Source: Celeribacter arenosi (lineage in GTDB: Bacteria > Pseudomonadota > Alphaproteobacteria > Rhodobacterales > Rhodobacteraceae). Taken from it: a DNA stretch of 64,000 bases. The number at the start of each line of letters is the position of its first letter. The stretch's first letter is position 1. The notes beneath the pieces were generated by a model. That model saw nothing but the letters and a program-made list of their open reading frames with translations, was not told where the DNA came from and searched no databases. Of this stretch, positions 28,198-36,648 are shown piece by piece. The stretch spans positions 1 through 64,000 of the forward strand of contig NZ_BAABDF010000003.1 of the NCBI RefSeq assembly GCF_039539485.1. Direction: 5' to 3'. A program made the translations under genes and the position numbers.

Positions 28198-29007
28198 CTA
28201 AAGACCGAGCACATCCATCATATCGTATTCGCCCGGCCTCTTGCCCTGACCCCATAGAGCGGCTTTTAGAGCGCCCTTGGCAAACAGGGATCTGTCCGAT
28301 GCAACGTGGCGCAGGATGATACGCTCGCCCTCGCCTGCAAACAACACGTCGTGTTCGCCGATGATATCGCCGCCGCGGATCGCGGTGAAACCGATGTCGC
28401 CTTTTTTGCGCGCGCCCGTGATCCCGTCGCGACCGGAATCGCGCACGTCGTTCAGGGACACCCCCCGCCCTTCTGCCGCCGCCTCACCGAGCATCAGCGC
28501 GGTGCCCGATGGCGCGTCGACTTTGCGGTTGTGGTGGGCCTCGATCACTTCGATGTCGTAGTCATCGTCCAATGCGGCGGCGACCATTTTCGTCAGCTTG
28601 GTCAACAGGTTCACCCCGAGCGACATGTTCCCCGCGCGAATGATGGTCGCGTGATGGGCCGCATGTGACAGCTCATGGAGATCGTCGTCCGTCATGCCGG
28701 TGGTGCCGATGACATGCACGCAACGGGCCTGTGCTGCGAGTGCTGCGAAGGCCAGAGTAGCCTTGGGGGCGGTGAAATCGATCACGGCCTGCGCCTTGGC
28801 AAATGCCTCCAGCGCATCGTCGCTCACGTGCACGCCGATCGCCGTGCCACCCATAGCCTCGCCGATGTCGCGACCGACCCAGTCATGGCCTTCCCGTTCG
28901 ACCACACCGACGAGTTTGCATTTCTCTGACGCCATGACCGTTTTGATCAACATTTGGCCCATCCGTCCGGATGCGCCTGTAATCACGATTCCCGGAAGCT
29001 CGGTCAT
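28198..29007 (-). CDS. dapB: 4-hydroxy-tetrahydrodipicolinate reductase
   Basis: This 269-residue enzyme of lysine and meso-diaminopimelate synthesis has an N-terminal GASGRMGQ nucleotide loop (residues 9-16) and the catalytic HHNRKVDAPSGTA segment. The start is MTELPGIV with AGGAGACC upstream. The much longer open frame seen on this strand runs back over rbfA and is not real. It is convergent with the DUF1674 gene (9 bases apart). Confidence 0.97.
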   Translation of the reverse strand: MTELPGIVITGASGRMGQMLIKTVMASEKCKLVGVVEREGHDWVGRDIGEAMGGTAIGVHVSDDALEAFAKAQAVIDFTAPKATLAFAALAAQARCVHVIGTTGMTDDDLHELSHAAHHATIIRAGNMSLGVNLLTKLTKMVAAALDDDYDIEVIEAHHNRKVDAPSGTALMLGEAAAEGRGVSLNDVRDSGRDGITGARKKGDIGFTAIRGGDIIGEHDVLFAGEGERIILRHVASDRSLFAKGALKAALWGQGKRPGEYDMMDVLGL

Positions 29008-29085
29008 CTGCGGTCTCCTATCATTGCCGCCCCAAATTAGCTGCGCGAGGTTTAGCCCGCGACGCGTGATTTGGCAAAGCCTGCC

Positions 29086-29121
29086 TTGCACGATGGCCCA
29101 AAGGCGACTATCTCGCCCTTT
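29086..29121 (+). promoter_or_regulatory. Promoter of rbfA, probably leaderless
   Basis: TTGCAC (29086-29091), a 17-base spacer and TATCTC (29109-29114) are followed after exactly 7 bases by the ATG. There is no Shine-Dalgarno, so transcription should start on the A of the initiation codon. Confidence 0.55.
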
Positions 29122-29547
29122 ATGGCAAGACATTCCCATTCCGGCGGACCCAGCGGTTCGCATCGCACCCTCCGCGTGGGTGAAGCAATTCGTCGACGGT
29201 TGTCGGAGTTGCTGACACGTGGAGAAATCCATGATCCTGACCTGACGTCCATGACGATCACGGTCGGCGAAGTCCGCATTACGCCCGATCTGCGCACGGC
29301 GACGGCCTATGTGCTGCCGCTTGGTGGCAAAGACGCGGAAGCCGCGCTTGAGGCGCTGCGCCGCAACAAGGGCGAGATTCGCCATCAGGTCGGCAAGGCG
29401 CTCGGGATCAAACACACGCCCGATCTGCGTTTTGCGATCGACGACACCTTTGACCGGATGGACGCCACGCGGCGCCTGTTCGACGACGAAAGGGTCCAGC
29501 GTGACATTGCCTCCGATGACACCAGCGACGGCGACGGTGACGCCTAA
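29122..29547 (+). CDS. rbfA: 30S ribosome-binding factor RbfA
   Basis: This 141-residue KH-fold maturation factor binds free 30S subunits and helps 16S 5'-end processing. The core TLRVGEAIRRRLSELL, the central VRITPDLRTATAYV and the LRFAIDDTFDRMD segments match the family. The start is MARHSHSG. An upstream in-frame ATG (29071) is less likely because a promoter lies between them. truB begins immediately after the stop, the usual rbfA-truB pairing. Confidence 0.94.
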   Translation: MARHSHSGGPSGSHRTLRVGEAIRRRLSELLTRGEIHDPDLTSMTITVGEVRITPDLRTATAYVLPLGGKDAEAALEALRRNKGEIRHQVGKALGIKHTPDLRFAIDDTFDRMDATRRLFDDERVQRDIASDDTSDGDGDA

Positions 29548-30453
29548 ATGGCGCGGCGCAAGAAGGGTCGCGATGTCCACGGATGGATTGTCGTGGACAA
29601 ACCCGCAGGGCCGACATCAACCGCTGTCGTCAACAAGGTAAAATGGGCCTTTAACGCCAATAAAGCCGGGCATGCAGGCACGCTCGACCCCGAGGCGACG
29701 GGCGTTCTGGCCATTGCGCTGGGTGAGGCGACAAAGACAATTCCCTATATCTCGGATGCGCTGAAGGCCTATCGGTTCAGCGTGCGGTTTGGTCAGGCGA
29801 CCAATACCGACGACGCCGAGGGCACCGTCATCCATCAAAGCGATGCGCGCCCGAGCGACGCGGCGATCCTCGAGGCGCTCAAGCCGTTTCGCGGCGACAT
29901 CATGCAAGTGCCGCCCAAGTTTTCTGCGGTGAAAGTCGATGGTCAGCGGGCCTACAAACTGGCCCGCGAGGACGACGATTTCGAATTGAGCGCGCGGCCC
30001 CTCTATGTCGATGAAATCGAGCTGTTCGACCGTCCCGATGCGGATCATTGCGTGATCGATATGGTCTGCGGAAAAGGCGGCTATGTACGCTCAATCGCGC
30101 GCGATCTCGGTGAGGCACTGGGGTGTTATGGGCATGTTGAATGGCTCCGTCGCACGTGGTCGGGCCCATGGGATGCCGAGGATGGCGTGACGCTGGCCAC
30201 TGTGGACGAACTGGCGCGCACAGAGGCGCTCGATGACCTTCTGCGGCCCGTCGACGAAGGACTGGGTGATCTGCCCGAACTGCGCGCCACGGCTGATGGC
30301 GCGGTGAAATTGCGCAACGGCAATCCCGGTCAGGTGTTTCCCGGCGATGCGGAATATGGCGACGAGGTTTGGGTGTCAGACAACGGGCAACCCGTGGCAA
30401 TTGGTGTTTTCCGCTCCGGTGAAGTGCATCCGTCGCGGGTCTTCAATCTCTAG
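29548..30453 (+). CDS. truB: tRNA pseudouridine55 synthase
   Basis: This 301-residue enzyme makes the T-loop pseudouridine. The catalytic aspartate is Asp47 in GHAGTLDPEATGVL. The KVDGQRAYKLAR and GGYVRSIARDLG blocks and a C-terminal PUA-like tail are present. The ATG directly follows the rbfA stop codon, so it is probably coupled to rbfA. Confidence 0.97.
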   Translation: MARRKKGRDVHGWIVVDKPAGPTSTAVVNKVKWAFNANKAGHAGTLDPEATGVLAIALGEATKTIPYISDALKAYRFSVRFGQATNTDDAEGTVIHQSDARPSDAAILEALKPFRGDIMQVPPKFSAVKVDGQRAYKLAREDDDFELSARPLYVDEIELFDRPDADHCVIDMVCGKGGYVRSIARDLGEALGCYGHVEWLRRTWSGPWDAEDGVTLATVDELARTEALDDLLRPVDEGLGDLPELRATADGAVKLRNGNPGQVFPGDAEYGDEVWVSDNGQPVAIGVFRSGEVHPSRVFNL

Positions 30454-30514
30454 CGCGCGGCCGCGACACCCCTGCCACTTGCGGCATAGACCTCGACGAG
30501 GCACATAGGCTTTC

Positions 30515-31021
30515 ATGATTACGCGCACGCATATCAAAGGGGACGCGCCCTCGACGGCCGTCTATTCGGACTGCGAAAAATACCGCTATTCCTTGATGCG
30601 GACGTGGGACGATGCAGGGCCAAAGGCACTCTTTATGATGCTGAATCCATCGACGGCGACGGAGGTGCAGAACGACCCAACGGTCGAGCGCTGCGAGCGG
30701 CGTGCACGCGCGCTGGGGTTCGGGGCGTTTTGTGTGACGAATATCTTCGCCTGGCGCGATACCGACCCTCGGAAAATGCGAGCAGCACTTGATCCGGTCG
30801 GGCCGGAGAATGATGCGACGCTGCTCGAGTTTGCGGGATGGGCGGACAGGGTGATTTGTGCGTGGGGCACGCATGGGGCGCATCTCGATCGCGGCATGGC
30901 GGTGGAGCGGCTTTTGCGGGGGCGTGGATTGCCACTCTATCATCTGGGACTGTCAAAGGCGGGCCATCCAAAGCATCCGCTCTATATCGCCTACGAACAG
31001 CAGCCCCAGATTTGGGAGTAA
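30515..31021 (+). CDS. DUF1643 domain protein
   Basis: This 168-residue protein has the DUF1643 pattern RTWDDAGPKALFMMLNPSTA at the start and VICAWGTHG, then LGLSKAGHPKHPLY near the end. The function of the family is unknown. It lies after truB on the same strand with a 61-base gap and no clear Shine-Dalgarno. It has no partner genes that suggest a role. Confidence 0.87.
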   Translation: MITRTHIKGDAPSTAVYSDCEKYRYSLMRTWDDAGPKALFMMLNPSTATEVQNDPTVERCERRARALGFGAFCVTNIFAWRDTDPRKMRAALDPVGPENDATLLEFAGWADRVICAWGTHGAHLDRGMAVERLLRGRGLPLYHLGLSKAGHPKHPLYIAYEQQPQIWE

Positions 31022-31030
31022 GCGGGCGGC

Positions 31031-32440
31031 CTAGGCGGTTGCCCGTTCCACGATCACGTCGCTGACGCCAACATCCGGCGCGCCCTGCAGGAACGCGACC
31101 ACTTCCCCATTGATGGAGACCAAGGTGGACAGGCCATCCTCGGACTGCGCCACGCTGACGTCGAGCGGGTAATCGGCCGCCTGACCATCGTCGACGGTGA
31201 GGCGCAGATTATCCTCGCCAGGCTGAAAATCCGTTATAGATGCGCGGCTTGTGGGATCGGCATTGTCGATTTTGATCCAGAAATCGTCTGAACCGTCGCC
31301 CCCTGTGGCCGTGTCATCATCGTCCATCAACAGCACATCATCCGCTGCGCCACCGATCAGTTGATCGGCCCCTTCGCCGCCGTCGAGCACGTATGTGGAG
31401 CCGGTATCGTGGCCTGCGTGGAGCGTGTCATTGCCGGCACCGCCGGCGAGAATGGCCGAGCCGTCGCCGCCGTAGATCACGTCATTGCCCGCGCCTGCGT
31501 CCACGTGGGCCGCATCATCGCCGGTGGCGATTGTGTCATTGCCCGCGCCGCCGGTAACCTGGTTCAGCGTGCCCTCGGTCGTGATGGTGAATTCGTCGCC
31601 GGATTGGGTCACAGTGGCGTCTGTTCCGCCCTGAAATGGATCGTTGGCGAGAACCAATGTTTCGCCGTCCTCGCCCAGTTGATGGGTAACTGTCGCGCCT
31701 GTCGCGGCGCCCACGACGGGGTCGTCGTCGACCTCTGGTGACAGGGGCATATCGGTGACCTCGCCGATCGGGCCGGGGTTTGTCGCGGCCTCGACGTCGT
31801 TGGTGGACAGAAGGGTGTCGGTGAAATTGCCCATGGGTCCGCGCTCCGACGGGGCGTCGGGGTCATTGGGCGTGATGGTCAATTCGTCGGCGTATTCGGC
31901 GAGGCTATAAAGGGTCTCGTCACCGGATTGGGGATCAACCACCGAGAGGGTGATGTCATCCTCCGGCAGTGCATCGTGACCAATGAAAGACACTGAAAAC
32001 GCAGAATTTTCCGAGTCAAACGCGAGGGTCGTGCCCATCGGTTCGCCGGTTTCATTGATCAGCGGCGTGACCGAGAAAATCCCCGTTTCCTGCGCGTCCA
32101 GAGAGAGCGTGAGGTGGTCATCACCGGCCTCGAAATCGGCCAGTGTGGTGTGCCCGCTGCCCGCTGCGACGAGGAAATCGTCACCGAGTTCTGTGCCGGT
32201 CAGCAGCGTGTCGGGATCACTGTCAGCGAAATCCATGACGGTTTCGTCGAGGAGGTCATCTATCTCGACAGGATCGGTGGCGACAAAGGCGTCGGTGATC
32301 ATGTCTCTGGAAAAAGGCATCGGGTCGCCAGCGGTGTCGGGGGCTGCGTCGTCCGCGGAAACGTCACCTTCATCAAGGTCGTCTTCGCCAAAGGAAAACA
32401 TTCCGGGCAACAAGCCCAATAACGCCAATGCCCACAACAT
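31031..32440 (-). CDS. Acidic RTX-type calcium-binding protein
   Basis: This 469-residue, very acidic protein has a short hydrophobic N-terminus (MLWALALLGLLPGMF). A first RTX-like segment is at about 80-100 (ELGDDFLVAAGSG, ADFEAGDDHLTL). Nonapeptide repeats of the form GGxGxDxxx follow at about 300-390 (GGAGNDTIAT, AGAGNDVIYG, GGAGNDTLHA, GGEGADQLIG). The repeats bind calcium when folded outside the cell. RTX proteins usually leave by type I secretion, but no such transporter is in the window. It could be an adhesin-like or matrix protein. The function is not established. Confidence 0.85.
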   Translation of the reverse strand: MLWALALLGLLPGMFSFGEDDLDEGDVSADDAAPDTAGDPMPFSRDMITDAFVATDPVEIDDLLDETVMDFADSDPDTLLTGTELGDDFLVAAGSGHTTLADFEAGDDHLTLSLDAQETGIFSVTPLINETGEPMGTTLAFDSENSAFSVSFIGHDALPEDDITLSVVDPQSGDETLYSLAEYADELTITPNDPDAPSERGPMGNFTDTLLSTNDVEAATNPGPIGEVTDMPLSPEVDDDPVVGAATGATVTHQLGEDGETLVLANDPFQGGTDATVTQSGDEFTITTEGTLNQVTGGAGNDTIATGDDAAHVDAGAGNDVIYGGDGSAILAGGAGNDTLHAGHDTGSTYVLDGGEGADQLIGGAADDVLLMDDDDTATGGDGSDDFWIKIDNADPTSRASITDFQPGEDNLRLTVDDGQAADYPLDVSVAQSEDGLSTLVSINGEVVAFLQGAPDVGVSDVIVERATA

Positions 32441-32609
32441 ATTGTTACCCTTTAAAATCTTGCGCTATCATTAGCACCAAAAGCCGCAGAGGCGAAGAAA
32501 ATTCTGCGGAAAAATCAACATAAACCATTGTTAACAATAGTTAATTTTCGGATTTCCGGCATTTTTCGCACTTCCGGACAGACCGAATTCGTGTAAGGAC
32601 AGGCCAAAA

Positions 32610-32906
32610 ATGGACCCTAAAGATAGCGAATTATCGAATGATATCCGCAAGTTAACCGAAGAGCTCCACCGGCTGTCCAGCCACCGGTTCGTGCGGATTC
32701 ATAATTCCACGCGCCGGTTAATGATGTATCAATTTTTGCGCGGATTGGCCTTTGGTTTCGGCTCTGTTGCCGGGGCTACAATCGTGGTTTCGATTGTTGG
32801 ATTTGTGCTCAACCAGATGGAAGTGGTGCCGATTATCGGGGAATGGGCCAAACAACTGGCCGCCGATATCATGAGCAACACGCAGCGCGTCGAGACCGGC
32901 CAATAG
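32610..32906 (+). CDS. DUF5665 membrane protein
   Basis: This 98-residue protein has an N-terminal helical part (LSNDIRKLTEELHRLSSHRF) and one hydrophobic region (about 43-70: FLRGLAFGFGSVAGATIVVSIV) with a GxxxG-like pattern, matching DUF5665. AAGGACAGGCCAAAA precedes the ATG. The 170-base region before it is AT-rich and holds its promoter. Its role is unknown. Confidence 0.82.
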   Translation: MDPKDSELSNDIRKLTEELHRLSSHRFVRIHNSTRRLMMYQFLRGLAFGFGSVAGATIVVSIVGFVLNQMEVVPIIGEWAKQLAADIMSNTQRVETGQ

Positions 32907-33045
32907 GGCGAAAACGCTTTTCTTTTTGCGAGAATCTCCGTATACGCGCCCGATCTTGCACCTGTGGTGGAAGATTTCTCTCCAAGGGCCTTGCTGGACG
33001 ACATCCCGGCTCGTGCCATTTACTCTAATCTCAAAGGAGACCCCG

Positions 33046-33315
33046 ATGTCGATTACTGTAGAAGAAAAAGCACGCGTAATCAAAGAGTTCGGCACCAAAG
33101 AAGGTGACACAGGCTCGCCCGAAGTTCAGGTTGCGATCCTGTCCTCGCGCATCGCGACGCTTACCGAGCACTTCAAAACGCACAAAAAAGACAACCACGG
33201 TCGTCGTGGTCTTTTGATGATGGTTGCACAGCGTCGTAAGCTGCTCGACTTCCTCAAAAACAAAGACGAAGCCCGCTACCAGTCGCTCATCGAGCGCCTC
33301 GGCCTGCGTCGCTAA
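33046..33315 (+). CDS. rpsO: 30S ribosomal protein S15
   Basis: This 89-residue S15 has the conserved core FGTKEGDTGSPEVQVA, LTEHFKTHKKDNHGRRGL and LDFLKNKDEARY. AAAGGAG lies upstream of the ATG. In many bacteria rpsO is followed directly by pnp. Here a terminator and an opposite-strand gene lie between them. Confidence 0.98.
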   Translation: MSITVEEKARVIKEFGTKEGDTGSPEVQVAILSSRIATLTEHFKTHKKDNHGRRGLLMMVAQRRKLLDFLKNKDEARYQSLIERLGLRR

Positions 33316-33358
33316 GACGGCTTTGGTCGGGCCTTTCGGGGCCCACCCGAGAATACGG

Positions 33359-33396
33359 ACGCCCGCAGCCATTTTGGCGCGGGCGTTTCGTGTTTT
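33359..33396 (+). terminator. Terminator after rpsO
   Basis: ACGCCCGC (33359-33366) is mirrored by GCGGGCGT (33379-33386), followed by TTCGTGTTTT. A GGGCC/GGCCC hairpin also lies just before it. Confidence 0.75.
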
Positions 33397-33419
33397 AACG
33401 ACTTTGTGGCGCGTGTTTG

Positions 33420-33475
33420 TCATGTTTTACAAACCGGCCATCCCCCCGTTTTACATGTTTTACAGGTTTTAAAGC
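33420..33475. repeat. Short TTTTACA repeats
   Basis: GTTTTACA occurs three times in about 50 bases (TGTTTTACAAAC, CGTTTTACATG, TGTTTTACAGG). The first copy lies inside a small dyad GTTTGT/ACAAAC. The cluster sits between the rpsO terminator and the end of the SGNH gene. No function is evident. Confidence 0.5.
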
Positions 33476-33477
33476 GG

Positions 33478-34194
33478 CTATCGCGCGCGGTCCTTGGCGC
33501 GGATCAGGGCCGCGATGCGGGTCGCGATGGCGTGCGAGCCTTTGCGCGAGGGATGCACCATGTCGAGGGAGTGGAAGCTGGTGTCTTTATGGGGCACCAG
33601 ATCGTGGATCGGCAGGAAGTAGACGCCTTTGTCCTGCGCGGCCATGGCCGAGAGGCGGCGTTCGAGTTCGTCGCCCTGTGGCGCGCAGATGTCGATGGCG
33701 GAGTTGACGCCGGGGCTGCGCAGATAGCCGACGTAAACGACGCGCGCGCCGGTTTTACGGATATTTCGCACCAGTTTGGGGATATCGCCGCGCTGTCCTT
33801 TGGGACCGATCATCCGCGCGATGCGGTTGTCACAGGCGCGACACCCGCAGCCGAAGACCAGATCATTGCCCCCGCCGTTCACCACCACCCAGTCCCAGTC
33901 GCGTTCTGGCGCGGCGCCGTATTGGGCGGAGATGCGCAGCGGCGGGATCGGGCTGACGATGCGGGCGCCTGCGATGGCGGCGTTTTGCACCGGTTCGTCG
34001 AGAAGGCGCGCGAGGGCGTGGGGGACCGAGGCGGCCCCGACGCTATGCCATGACATCATGGAATCGCCGATGGCCAGAATTTTGGGGGCGCGGGAGGTGT
34101 CATCCGATGCCGCGGCCATCGCGGGCAAAACGAGCAAAAGGATGAGGAAGCGGCGCAGGATCCACGTCGGGATCAAATGGGCAGGAAGGGGCAA
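33478..34194 (-). CDS. SGNH/GDSL family hydrolase
   Basis: This 238-residue protein has an N-terminal hydrophobic signal (about residues 12-29). The SGNH blocks are AIGDSMMSWH (block I serine), GGGNDLV (block III) and DMVHPSRKGS (block V Asp and His). It is likely a periplasmic esterase or O-acetyl hydrolase. Four cysteines in FGCGCRACDN are unusual. It lies on the opposite strand between rpsO and pnp. Confidence 0.87.
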   Translation of the reverse strand: MPLPAHLIPTWILRRFLILLLVLPAMAAASDDTSRAPKILAIGDSMMSWHSVGAASVPHALARLLDEPVQNAAIAGARIVSPIPPLRISAQYGAAPERDWDWVVVNGGGNDLVFGCGCRACDNRIARMIGPKGQRGDIPKLVRNIRKTGARVVYVGYLRSPGVNSAIDICAPQGDELERRLSAMAAQDKGVYFLPIHDLVPHKDTSFHSLDMVHPSRKGSHAIATRIAALIRAKDRAR

Positions 34195-34345
34195 TGAAAC
34201 CTCGTATCTGTCGTTACCATTGGACCACGCACGACCCCTGCCCCGTCATGGGACATCGAATCGCGCGGGCACCCCTCGCCACGAACCCCTTTTACAAGAG
34301 ATCGGATTTCATGTAAGGCCCGTTCCATCTGTGACGTGACGCAAG

Positions 34346-34436
34346 GACCCCGGCGTTGTGAATTAGGATGACAGGGGTCGGCGGAAATGGGTCCGCCATG
34401 AAAACGGGAGACGCGGGAAGGCCCGCGAGTGCTCCC
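34346..34436 (+). promoter_or_regulatory. Structured 5' leader of pnp
   Basis: Successive hairpins are visible: GACCCC/GGGGTC (34346-34351, 34374-34379), GGCGGA/TCCGCC (34380-34385, 34392-34397), and a strong nested one in which GGGAG/CTCCC (34406-34410, 34432-34436) encloses CGCGGG-AAGG-CCCGCG. In enterobacteria pnp is autoregulated through an RNase III-cut leader hairpin. The same may occur here, but that is inference. Confidence 0.6.
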
Positions 34437-34452
34437 ATACAGGAAACGATAG

Positions 34453-36582
34453 ATGTTCAAAGAAGTTAAAAAATCAATCCAGTGGGGCGAAGAAGAGCTC
34501 ACACTGGAAACGGGTAAAGTTGCCCGTCAGGCCGATGGCACAGTGATTGCCACACTCGGCGAAACCTCGGTGATGGCGAACGTCACCTTTGCGAAATCGC
34601 AAAAAGAAGGTCAGGATTTCTTTCCCCTGACCGTCCACTACCAGGAAAAATACTACGCAGCCGGCAAGATCCCCGGTGGTTTTTTCAAGCGTGAAGCGCG
34701 TCCGACCGAGAAAGAGACGCTGACCGCCCGCCTGATCGACCGTCCGATCCGTCCGCTGTTCGTGCCCGGTTTCAAAAACGAAGTGCTCGTCATGTGCACC
34801 GTTTTGTCCCACGACCTCGTCAACGATCCCGATGTTGTCGCGATGATCGCAGCCTCCGCGGCTCTGACCATTTCGGGCGCACCGTTCCGTGGTCCGATTG
34901 CCTGCGCACGCGTTGGCTATGAAGACGGCGCCTACACGTTGAACCCGACCTGTGATGACATGCACAAGCTGCGTGAGAACCCAGATCAGCGTCTCGACCT
35001 CGTTGTCGCGGGCACCAAAGACGCGGTGATGATGGTTGAATCGGAGGCCTATGAGCTGTCCGAGGAAGAAATGCTCGGCGCTGTGAACTTTGCCCATGAG
35101 CAGATCCAGCCCGTCATCGACCTGATCATCGATCTGGCCGAAGAAGCTGCCAAAGAGCCGTTTGAATTTGTGGCTCCTGACTATTCGGACCTGTTCGCGG
35201 CTGTTTCCAAGCTCGGCGAAGGCGCGATGCGCGAGGCTTATGCGATCACCGACAAGCAGGCCCGTGTTGCGGCTGTTTCTGCGGCGAAGGAAGCCATCAA
35301 GGCGGGTCTGAGCGAAGAGCAGTTGGCCGACGAGAACCTCGGTTCCGCTCTCAAGAAGCTCGAATCCTCCGTCCTGCGTGGCACGGTTGTGAAAGAGGGC
35401 AAGCGGATCGACGGTCGTGCGCTGGATGAGGTTCGTGACATCGTTTGCGAAACCGGTTTCCTGCCTCGCACGCACGGTTCGGCTCTGTTCACCCGTGGTG
35501 AAACACAGGGCCTCGTTGTGACCACACTGGGCACCGGCGATGACGAGCAGATGATCGACGCGCTGACCGGCACCTATAAGTCGAACTTCCTGCTGCACTA
35601 CAACTTCCCTCCCTATTCGGTTGGTGAAGTCGGTCGTGTGTCTGGCCCGGGTCGTCGTGAAATCGGTCACGGTAAACTCGCATGGCGTGCGCTTCAGGCG
35701 GTTCTGCCTGCGCCCACCGATTTCCCCTACACGCTGCGCGTTGTGTCGGAAATCACCGAGTCCAACGGGTCCTCTTCGATGGCTTCCGTTTGTGGTGGTT
35801 CGCTGTCGATGATGGATGCCGGTGTGCCGCTCAAGGCGCCTGTTGCCGGTGTGGCGATGGGTCTGATCCTCGAAGACGATGGCGAATTCGCGATCCTGAC
35901 GGATATTCTTGGCGACGAGGATCACCTCGGCGACATGGACTTCAAAGTGGCAGGGACCGAGAACGGCATCACGTCGTTGCAGATGGACATCAAGGTTGCA
36001 GGCATCACGCCCGAGATCATGAAGAAAGCTCTGTCGCAGGCGAAAGCCGGTCGTCTCCACATCCTTGGCGAGATGTCCAAGGCGCTGACCTCTGCGTCGG
36101 AATTCTCGGTGCACGCGCCGAAAATCGAGACCATGCAGATCGCAACGGACAAAATCCGTGAAGTGATCGGGTCGGGCGGTAAGGTGATCCGCGAGATCGT
36201 CGAAACCTCCGGTGCCAAGGTCGACATCAACGACGATGGTGTGATCAAGATCGCCTCTTCGGACGCAGACGCCATCAAGCGCGCCTACGACATGATCTAT
36301 TCGATCGTGGCCGAGCCTGAGGAGAACAAGATCTACAAAGGTAAGGTCGTGAAGGTTGTCGATTTCGGTGCCTTCGTGAACTTCTTTGGCAAGCGTGACG
36401 GTCTCGTCCACGTGTCCCAGATCGAAAACCGTCGTCTGAACCATCCGTCGGATGTTCTCAAAGAAGGTCAGGAAGTTTACGTGAAACTTCTCGGCTTTGA
36501 CGATCGCGGCAAGGTCCGTTTGGCCATGAAGATGGTCGATCAGGAAACTGGCGAAGAGATCACGGAAGAGACTGCCGAATAA
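34453..36582 (+). CDS. pnp: Polyribonucleotide nucleotidyltransferase (PNPase)
   Basis: This 709-residue 3'-5' phosphorolytic exoribonuclease has two RNase PH domains (about 10-220 and 310-540), a KH domain (VIGSGGKVIREIVETSGAKVDI, starting near 570) and a C-terminal S1 domain (KVVKVVDFGAFVNFFGKRDGLVHVSQI). It is part of RNA degradation with RNase E. AGGAAACGATAG precedes the ATG. The codon use is highly optimised compared with its neighbours, as expected of a strongly expressed gene. Confidence 0.98.
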   Translation: MFKEVKKSIQWGEEELTLETGKVARQADGTVIATLGETSVMANVTFAKSQKEGQDFFPLTVHYQEKYYAAGKIPGGFFKREARPTEKETLTARLIDRPIRPLFVPGFKNEVLVMCTVLSHDLVNDPDVVAMIAASAALTISGAPFRGPIACARVGYEDGAYTLNPTCDDMHKLRENPDQRLDLVVAGTKDAVMMVESEAYELSEEEMLGAVNFAHEQIQPVIDLIIDLAEEAAKEPFEFVAPDYSDLFAAVSKLGEGAMREAYAITDKQARVAAVSAAKEAIKAGLSEEQLADENLGSALKKLESSVLRGTVVKEGKRIDGRALDEVRDIVCETGFLPRTHGSALFTRGETQGLVVTTLGTGDDEQMIDALTGTYKSNFLLHYNFPPYSVGEVGRVSGPGRREIGHGKLAWRALQAVLPAPTDFPYTLRVVSEITESNGSSSMASVCGGSLSMMDAGVPLKAPVAGVAMGLILEDDGEFAILTDILGDEDHLGDMDFKVAGTENGITSLQMDIKVAGITPEIMKKALSQAKAGRLHILGEMSKALTSASEFSVHAPKIETMQIATDKIREVIGSGGKVIREIVETSGAKVDINDDGVIKIASSDADAIKRAYDMIYSIVAEPEENKIYKGKVVKVVDFGAFVNFFGKRDGLVHVSQIENRRLNHPSDVLKEGQEVYVKLLGFDDRGKVRLAMKMVDQETGEEITEETAE

Positions 36583-36608
36583 TCCGGCTCTCTCTTTTGA
36601 AGATTAGG

Positions 36609-36639
36609 AAAAGCCCCGCCATTTGGTGGGGCTTTTTCG
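36609..36639. terminator. Terminator after pnp
   Basis: AAGCCCC (36611-36617) pairs with GGGGCTT (36628-36634) with extra inner G-C pairs. A run of T follows and A precedes, so it can serve both convergent genes. Confidence 0.9.
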
Positions 36640-36648
36640 TTGGCGGTC

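Noticed and set aside
34474..36444. 656-codon open frame antisense to pnp
   Set aside because: It mirrors the strongly biased codons of pnp. No start signal or domain is visible.
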